A program made the translations under genes and the position numbers. A model generated the notes under the pieces. The model ran no database searches. It saw nothing but the letters and a program-made list of their open reading frames with translations, and was not told the origin of the DNA. Positions 58,881 through 64,000 of a stretch of DNA of 64,000 nt are shown piece by piece. Position 1 is the first letter of the stretch; each line of letters opens with the position of its first letter. Origin of the DNA: Bog-159 sp963738375 (lineage in GTDB: Bacteria > Acidobacteriota > Terriglobia > Bryobacterales > Bryobacteraceae); NCBI GenBank assembly GCA_963738375.1, contig CAVTWL010000006.1, positions 1,178,001 through 1,242,000 on the forward strand, given 5' to 3'.

Positions 58881-59759
58881 CTAGCTGAGCACTGCCGGTT
58901 TCAATACTTCCTCGCACCATTTTCGAAAACTGGTGGGCGTGGTGTTCTCCGCGCTTCGCGGCTCTGTATGATCCAGCCCGTTGTCTTTCGCGGCGAACAT
59001 GTCCACCAGCCCCTGCGCCATCGCCTCGCTGGCGCCGAACTGCATCAGTTGCGCCTTATAGGCCTCGCCGGGAACGTGCCGGTACCGGATCGGCCGTCCC
59101 AGCACTTCGCTCATTATCGCAGCCGCCTCGTTGAGCGACAGATCCTCCGGCCCCAGTACCGCAAGTCCACCCTGTCCCGTCCACGTTCGGTCCAGAAGCA
59201 GTTGAACGCCGCTGGCGGCGATATCCCGCGTCGCCACCAGCGGAAGCTTCACGTCGGGATCGCTGGGCCAGAAAAACGTGCCCTCGTTCTTGAGCGAATC
59301 GACAAATCGCAGCATATTATCCATGAAGCCCGGGCACCAGAGCGCGCGAAAATCCACCCCCGTCTTCTCGATTTCCGCGTCCTTCACAAACGAAGCGGTA
59401 ACCGGGCCCGCCTTCATCTTCGAGCTGCGCCCGATTCCGGAAACGGAAACAACTCTCTTGACTCCCTGGCTCTCGATCGCGCGGCATACCGGACGCGTGA
59501 AGCGCAGGTAGGCTTCCGTCAAGTCGTCCGCGGCGAACGACGGCGGCACGACCAGAAATAAGCTCTCCGCTCCTTCCAGCGCTCGCTTTACCACGGACGG
59601 GTCATCGCTGGATCCTTCGACAATCTCCACCTTCGCCCGTACCTCGGGCGCAATCCTCCGCGCGTCGCGTGCGATCACGCGCACCGGCTCGTGGGCCGCC
59701 AGCAGCTCCTTCACCACCTGCGACCCGATCTGCCCAGTCGGCGTTGTAACGACGATCAT
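58881..59759 (-). CDS. NmrA-like NAD(P)-binding protein
   Basis: A 292-residue atypical SDR. The Rossmann loop is VVTTPTGQIGSQVVKELL; ARDARRIAPEVRAKVEIVEG follows in the place where NADP specificity is set. LWCPGFMDNMLRFVDS and GPEDLSLNEAAAIMSEVLGR resemble the NmrA/azoreductase-like group. These act as redox sensors or quinone/azo reductases. It lies 18 bp after the upstream SDR gene. The frame is intact. Confidence 0.87.
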   Translation of the reverse strand: MIVVTTPTGQIGSQVVKELLAAHEPVRVIARDARRIAPEVRAKVEIVEGSSDDPSVVKRALEGAESLFLVVPPSFAADDLTEAYLRFTRPVCRAIESQGVKRVVSVSGIGRSSKMKAGPVTASFVKDAEIEKTGVDFRALWCPGFMDNMLRFVDSLKNEGTFFWPSDPDVKLPLVATRDIAASGVQLLLDRTWTGQGGLAVLGPEDLSLNEAAAIMSEVLGRPIRYRHVPGEAYKAQLMQFGASEAMAQGLVDMFAAKDNGLDHTEPRSAENTTPTSFRKWCEEVLKPAVLS

Positions 59760-59777
59760 CTGTCTCCCCTTTAGCGC

Positions 59778-60674
59778 TTAGGCTTCGAAAAACCGCATGT
59801 TGTCGAGGTCGGCGATCAGCCCGGGCCCGGTGGGCTTCCACCCCAGCTTCTCTTGCGTCTGCTTGCCGGACGCCGGGATGTCCCACGCCGCGAATGCCCC
59901 CAGCCAGCCGAAGTGTCCGGCGGCCTCCTCCGGCGCAATCGAAACCACGGGAATCTTCAAGCCCCGGCCGATCGCTTCCGCGATCTCGCGCGTGGATACC
60001 CCTTCTTCCGCCACCGCGTGATACCGGACGTTCCCTTCTCCCTTTTCCAGAGCCAGCCGGTAAAGACGCGCCACGTCCAGATAGTGAGCCGCGGGCCAGC
60101 GGTTGCGCCCCTCGCCGATGTAGGCCGAAACGCCCTTTTCGCGGGCGACGTAAATCGAATAGGTCACCAGGCCTTGCTTCACTGTGTCGTGAACCTGCGG
60201 TAGCCGCATGGTAATCACCCGCACGCCCCGCGCCGCCACCGCCGCGGCAGCCTCCTCGCTGGCCCCGCGAGGGACGATCTCCGAACTCACCGGCGGATCG
60301 CTTTCAACGGCGGGAACGCCGGGCGCCGCGCTCGACATGCCGGTGCCCGATGTAACGATCAGTATTTTGTTCGAACCGGCCAGCGCGTCGCCCAGAGCCC
60401 CGATCGCCTTCCTGTCGATCTCGCAGTTCTCCTTGAACTTGGAGAAGTCGTGAATGAAGGCGGTGTGGATCGCCGCGTCCACCCCCGCTGCCCCGCTGCG
60501 CAGGCTGTCGAGGTCCGTGACATCCCCGCGATGGACCTCCGCGCCCGCCGCGAGAAGCGACTGCGCGCCCGCCTCCGAACGCGCCATGCCGCGCACCTGA
60601 TGCCCCGCCTTCAGTAACTCTTGAACCACCGCCGAACCGATAAAACCAGTAGCGCCAGTGACGAAAACCAGCAT
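59778..60674 (-). CDS. Extended SDR family oxidoreductase
   Basis: A 298-residue NAD(P)-dependent sugar-epimerase-like SDR: FVTGATGFIGSAVVQELLKA at the N-terminus and a D-rich LDSLRSGAAGVDAAIHTAFI region. The usual YxxxK is not obvious, as in the RED-like subgroup. The gene is first in the minus-strand set and starts 117 bp from the divergent TetR gene, with the two palindromes between. It is likely the main regulated target. Confidence 0.88.
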   Translation of the reverse strand: MLVFVTGATGFIGSAVVQELLKAGHQVRGMARSEAGAQSLLAAGAEVHRGDVTDLDSLRSGAAGVDAAIHTAFIHDFSKFKENCEIDRKAIGALGDALAGSNKILIVTSGTGMSSAAPGVPAVESDPPVSSEIVPRGASEEAAAAVAARGVRVITMRLPQVHDTVKQGLVTYSIYVAREKGVSAYIGEGRNRWPAAHYLDVARLYRLALEKGEGNVRYHAVAEEGVSTREIAEAIGRGLKIPVVSIAPEEAAGHFGWLGAFAAWDIPASGKQTQEKLGWKPTGPGLIADLDNMRFFEA

Positions 60675-60728
60675 TTGCGTTTCTCCTGTGACAGCCGCGA
60701 TTGACGGGCTATCCCGAAATTTGTTAAA

Positions 60729-60775
60729 CCGGAGTTAGCCTCCGCATAACTAGATTACCGGAGGTAGCCTCCGGT
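60729..60775. promoter_or_regulatory. Two operator-like palindromes for the TetR regulator
   Basis: Between the divergent SDR and TetR genes are two related sites: CCGGAGTTAGCCTCCG at 60729-60744 and ACCGGAGGTAGCCTCCGGT at 60757-60775. The second is a perfect 8-bp inverted repeat around TAG. The first shares 15 of 16 bases with its core. Paired sites of this length are typical TetR-family operators and would control both directions. Confidence 0.7.
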
Positions 60776-60791
60776 TTCAACTATTTTCACG

Positions 60792-61376
60792 ATGCCCAAA
60801 AAGCGTTTGCACCCTCCGGCACGTAAGCCACGCAGCGATGCGGAGCGCAATCGGGAACGCATTCTGGAAGTGGCCAAGCAAGCGTTCACACGCTCCGGCG
60901 CGAACGCCAGTCTGGAGGAAATCGCGGCGCAAGCGGGCGTGGGCCCCGGCACTTTGTACCGGCACTTTCCCACCCGCGATGCATTGATCGAAGCCGTCTA
61001 CCGCACGGAAGTAGGAAAGTTAGCGGCCGCCGAGCGCGCGTTCGCCGAAACCATGCCGCCCATCGAAGCGCTGCGGTCGTGGATGCTCTTGTTCGTCGAT
61101 CACATAGCGGCGAAGCAAATCATCGCGCCCGCGCTGAATTCGGTCGTGGGTGGCCCCACCAGGCTTTATGAAGGCTCTCACGGACAGATCAGCGGAGCCA
61201 TCGATGCCTTGGTGAAACGCGCGAAAGAGGCCGGCGAGATCCGCGGCGACCTGGACTCCTTCGACCTGCTGCGCGCGCTCATCGGCGTCGCTCACGTGGC
61301 CTCCAGCCCCGACTGGCAGCAGAGCGCCAGACGCCTGGTGGATATCCTCATCACTGGTTCGCGTCCCCAACATTAA
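60792..61376 (+). CDS. TetR/AcrR family transcriptional regulator
   Basis: A 194-residue regulator. The N-terminal HTH spans about residues 18-62: RERILEVAKQAFTRSGANAS, LEEIAAQAGVGPGTLYRHFP. The C-terminal ligand domain (FVDHIAAKQIIAPALNSVVG) is of the SACE_7040/YttP-like type common next to SDR genes. It is divergent from the SDR-NmrA-SDR genes, which it presumably represses until a small, perhaps reactive, molecule binds. The ligand is unknown. The frame is intact. Confidence 0.92.
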   Translation: MPKKRLHPPARKPRSDAERNRERILEVAKQAFTRSGANASLEEIAAQAGVGPGTLYRHFPTRDALIEAVYRTEVGKLAAAERAFAETMPPIEALRSWMLLFVDHIAAKQIIAPALNSVVGGPTRLYEGSHGQISGAIDALVKRAKEAGEIRGDLDSFDLLRALIGVAHVASSPDWQQSARRLVDILITGSRPQH

Positions 61377-61475
61377 CCGCCGCGTTCCAGGTAGCTTTGG
61401 ATCGTGCCGCCAACAGCGGTTGCCGAGCCACGAGCGTAAGGGAGTGTCCCCCCAAGGCGCCTGCTCCGCGGGCTG

Positions 61476-61958
61476 CTACGGCAAGGTCTCCCGAGCCACC
61501 TTCTCCGCCTGCTGCTCCCGGAACTTCTTCAGCTTCTCCCGCAACTCCGGCCGCGAATTCGCCAGGATCGCAATCGCCAGCAGCGCCGCATTCTTCGCCC
61601 CCGCCGACCCGATCGCCAGCGTCCCCACCGGAATGCCGCCCGGCATCTGCACCGTCGACAGCAGCGAATCCAAACCCTTCAGCGCCGGACTCTCCATCGG
61701 CACGCCGAGCACCGGCAGCACCGTTTGCGCCGCCAGCACGCCCGCCAGATGCGCCGCGCCGCCCGCCGCCCCGATAATCACTTCAATCCCCCGCGCCTCC
61801 GCTTCCGCCGCGAATTGCGATGCCAGATGCGGCGTCCGGTGCGCCGACAACACCCGGCACTCATGCTCCACGCCGAATTGCGTCAGCGTCTCGTCGCAAT
61901 GCCGCATGGTCTCCCAGTCCGATTTGCTGCCCATGAGGACAGCCACCAATGGCGTCAT
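61476..61958 (-). CDS. purE: N5-carboxyaminoimidazole ribonucleotide mutase
   Basis: PurE class I, which rearranges N5-CAIR to CAIR in purine synthesis. From ATG 61958: VAVLMGSKSDWETM is the signature with the substrate-binding Ser and Asp; VLSAHRTPHLASQFAAEAEA and VIIGAAGGAAHLAGVLAAQT are the next blocks. VPMESPALKGLDSLLSTVQM and GIPVGTLAIGSAGAKNAALL complete the fold. Length 160 residues is normal. It begins 5 bp after the icd stop. purK is not visible. Confidence 0.94.
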   Translation of the reverse strand: MTPLVAVLMGSKSDWETMRHCDETLTQFGVEHECRVLSAHRTPHLASQFAAEAEARGIEVIIGAAGGAAHLAGVLAAQTVLPVLGVPMESPALKGLDSLLSTVQMPGGIPVGTLAIGSAGAKNAALLAIAILANSRPELREKLKKFREQQAEKVARETLP

Positions 61959-61963
61959 TCCCG

Positions 61964-63409
61964 TTATTCTCCTTGTGCCAGCGTAAAGCCCGGCTTCCCA
62001 TCGTAATTGCGCAGATTCTCCGTCTTCACGATCTCCATGCCCGTGTCCGCGATGCGTCCCAGCAGGCTCACGATATGCCCCTGCGTGGTGCCCTCCGGCG
62101 CCGCGAACCGGCAGCGGTAATTGTCCGTGCAGAACGTCTCCGGATGCCCGCCCGGCCACGTCTTCACGCCGCGGTTCGACATCATCGTCAGCGTCAGCCC
62201 GTTCGCCGCCGTGCCTGCCCAACACCGCCGCCAGTTTGTCGTTGTCCAGCGACGGCCAGTTTACGTACACATCCACGCCCACCAGATCAACCTTCGGATC
62301 GGGCCTCTCCGAGGACTCCCTGGCGGCTGCCGCGGCAGGCGCCGCCGCATAGGTCACCGGCTTCAGCGTGTTGGGCTTCTGTCCCAACCGCGCCACCACC
62401 GCTTCGGCGAATTCCTTGGTGCCCACCTTCTCCTTGCTCGACGCCTTCCGTGAAGATATCGTAGGTATGGACGCCGTCTTCGATCGTTCGCAGCCAGGCG
62501 TTGTGCACCTTCTGCCGCCGTCTCCGGCTGATTGATATGCACCAGCATCAGCACCGCGCCCAGCAGCAGCCCCGAAGGATTCGCCAGATTCTGCCCCGCC
62601 CGCCGCGGCGCCGACCCGTGAATCGCCTCGAACATCGCGCAATGATCGCCGATATTCGCCGATCCCGCGATGCCCACCGACCCCGCAATCTGCGCCGCCA
62701 CGTCGGAAAGAATGTCGCCGTACAGATTCGGCATCACGATCACGTCGAACGCTTCCGGCGTATCCGCCATCTTGGCCGCCCCGATGTCCACGATCCAGTG
62801 CTCGTTCTCGATATCCGGATACTCCGCCGCGATTTCATCGAAGACTTTATGGAAGAGACCGTCGGTCATCTTCATGATGTTGTCTTTGGTGAAGCACGTG
62901 ACCTTCTTGCGGCTGTGCCGCCGCGCGTATTCGAAGGCATAGCGGACGATCTTCTCGCAGCCCGGCCGCGAGATCAGTTTCAAGCACTGCATCGCGCCAG
63001 GGCTCAGTTGATACTCGATGCCGGCGTAGCAGTCTTCCTCGTTCTCGCGCACGATCACCACATCCATGCCCGGATGCAGCGTGTCGATAAACGGATGGTA
63101 AGAAACGCACGGCCGCACGTTGGCGTAAAGGCCCAGCGTCTTGCGCGCCGTCACGTTTAGGCTCTTGAAACCGCCGCCCTGCGGCGTGGTGATCGGCGCC
63201 TTCAGAAAAACTTTGGTGCGGCGCAGGGATTCCCAAGCGCTCGGCTCGATACCCGCGGTGTTGCCGCGCAGGTAGACTTTTTCGCCGATTTCGATGGTCT
63301 CGATCTCGATGGCCGCGCCCGCCGCTTCGAGAATCTCGAGCGTGGCGGCCATGATCTCCGGGCCGATGCCGTCGCCGTGCGCGACTGTGATGGGGGTTTT
63401 GCTGGACAT
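61964..63409 (-). CDS. icd: Isocitrate dehydrogenase, Thermus-type with C-terminal extension (frameshifted)
   Basis: This TCA enzyme oxidises isocitrate to 2-oxoglutarate. The first ~285 residues are intact: ITVAHGDGIGPEIMAATLEI, AWESLRRTKVFLKAPITTPQ, RENEEDCYAGIEYQ, then VIVMPNLYGDILSDVAAQIA and AMFEAIHGSAPRRAGQNLAN. Four or so shifts follow. The extension is recovered as KVGTKEFAEAVVARLGQKPN, DLVGVDVYVNWPSLDNDKLA and SNRGVKTWPGGHPETFCTDN. This ~60-residue extra domain marks the ~480-residue Icd type of Thermus and Rickettsia rather than the E. coli type. It stops at 61964, 5 bp before purE. Confidence 0.9.
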
Positions 63410-63465
63410 AGGGAACCCTCAACATAAAGGGTTGCATCGGGTTTCGCAAGTTCCCGCGGACACCA

Positions 63466-63500
63466 ACAAAAAAGGGGCAAGCGGCATCGCCGCTCGCCCC
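63466..63500 (-). terminator. Rho-independent terminator
   Basis: On the minus strand a 12-bp GC-rich stem (GGGGCGAGCGGC / GCCGCTTGCCCC, one G-U pair, loop GAT) is followed by TTTTTTGTTG. It lies 28 bp after the stop of the gene at 63529 and insulates that gene from icd downstream. Confidence 0.9.
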
Positions 63501-63528
63501 GATTCGTCCTACACCCGAACCCGAGAGC

Positions 63529-64000
63529 CTAGCCCCCGTTCTGGCAGACCGAAAGTGTCTCGCCCTGGAAAGTGAACCAGTTGTTCACCGAAGTACTGGC
63601 CGGCGCGCCAAAATATGGCAGCGTCACCAGATCCTGCAGGTTGTACATGAACCCGTTGACCGAGTAGGCGTACGCCCCGTAGTTGGCGTTGTTCTCCAGC
63701 GGATCGCCCACTTCCAGGATTCCGCAAGATACCGAATTGCCGCTGTTGTTCACCAGCGGATCGTCCACGTATTCGCCCAGTTCGTGCGATAACGCCGAAA
63801 CATCCTGGGAGAATGCGCCCACATGGTCGGCATACGTGAACTCCGCGTACGCCTGCGCGCCCACCGAGCTATGATAACCGCCGATGCAGCAGCCGCCGTC
63901 CGTCAGGTAGGTGTCGTACACAATGAAAATCGGCAGCGCATTCGGCGTGATCTTGGTGGCTTTCTTGAGAATGCCCTGCAGCTTCGCATCCAGCCAGTTG
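63529..64000 (-). CDS. Secreted HEXXH-like protein of acidobacterial type, 5' end beyond window
   Basis: The C-terminal 157 residues are visible and stay open to the window edge. The sequence includes NWLDAKLQGILKKATKITPN, FIVYDTYLTDGGCCIGGYHS and VSALSHELGEYVDDPLVNNS. SHELGE resembles the SHExGExxDDP block of acidobacterial secreted proteins that may be zinc peptidases (an HEXXE rather than HEXXH form). GILEVGDPLENN and the aromatic C-terminus (LPYFGAPASTSVNNWFTFQG) follow the same pattern. Function is unproven. Confidence 0.7.
   Translation of the reverse strand, partial: NWLDAKLQGILKKATKITPNALPIFIVYDTYLTDGGCCIGGYHSSVGAQAYAEFTYADHVGAFSQDVSALSHELGEYVDDPLVNNSGNSVSCGILEVGDPLENNANYGAYAYSVNGFMYNLQDLVTLPYFGAPASTSVNNWFTFQGETLSVCQNGG

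Overview
The window looks like chromosomal DNA of an Acidobacteriota bacterium, most like the Bryobacterales/Solibacter lineage. This is inferred from the gene families, not from a search: high GC, a long SBBP/DUF11 secreted beta-propeller, a GloVer-repeat secreted protein, an HTH-TM-TPR protein, a zinc-ribbon Ser/Thr kinase with a multi-pass C-terminal domain, DinB/DUF1572 proteins and a PIG-L deacetylase. I see no rRNA, tRNA, CRISPR array or complete insertion sequence.

Layout. 0-9 kb: a secreted TPR-like protein (cut by the window edge), a FucI-like isomerase, DinB, a zinc-ribbon protein, patatin, then DUF721-gatC-gatA followed by superoxide dismutase and a membrane glycosyltransferase. 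9.4-16.5 kb: SYLF protein, MFS transporter and TPR protein, a second DinB, then a tightly overlapped modB-modC-fmdE-thiE operon. 16.5-27 kb: AAC(6')-type acetyltransferase, a broken cupin, acetamidase/formamidase, SBBP protein, HTH-TPR protein, Ser/Thr kinase, GloVer protein. 27-29.4 kb: a scar of gene fragments (UvrB tail, duplicated kinase N-terminus, transposase start, PIG-L fossil). 29.4-38 kb: small secreted proteins, PIG-L deacetylase, murI, arginase, ddl, dnaB, tryptophanase/tyrosine phenol-lyase. 38-43 kb: an Anbu-type proteasome-like peptidase facing transglutaminase and a fused ATP-grasp/alpha-E protein, with bacteriohemerythrin. 43-47.5 kb: glycosyltransferase, methyltransferase, aryl-sulfate sulfotransferase. 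47.5-56.6 kb: a tripartite RND efflux operon with a beta-propeller protein, divergent from an OmpR-type two-component system. 56.6-61.4 kb: APC permease and three short-chain dehydrogenase/NmrA genes, divergent from a TetR regulator with two operator-like palindromes. 61.4-64 kb: purE, isocitrate dehydrogenase and a partial secreted HEXXH-like protein behind a clear terminator.

A dominant property of the sequence is the number of single-base frameshifts. About twenty otherwise convincing genes, including essential ones (gatA, dnaB, ddl, icd), need joining across two or three frames, often exactly at 7-base C runs. I read these as indel errors in the underlying sequence rather than gene death. 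Such genes are listed as one CDS over their reconstructed span.

The best candidates for something biologically unusual are the peptide-modification/proteasome-like cluster at 38-42.5 kb, the 27-29.4 kb recombination scar with a near-identical 175-bp duplication of the kinase 5' end, the stem-loop that would mask the start of the transposase fragment, and the paired TetR-type operators.
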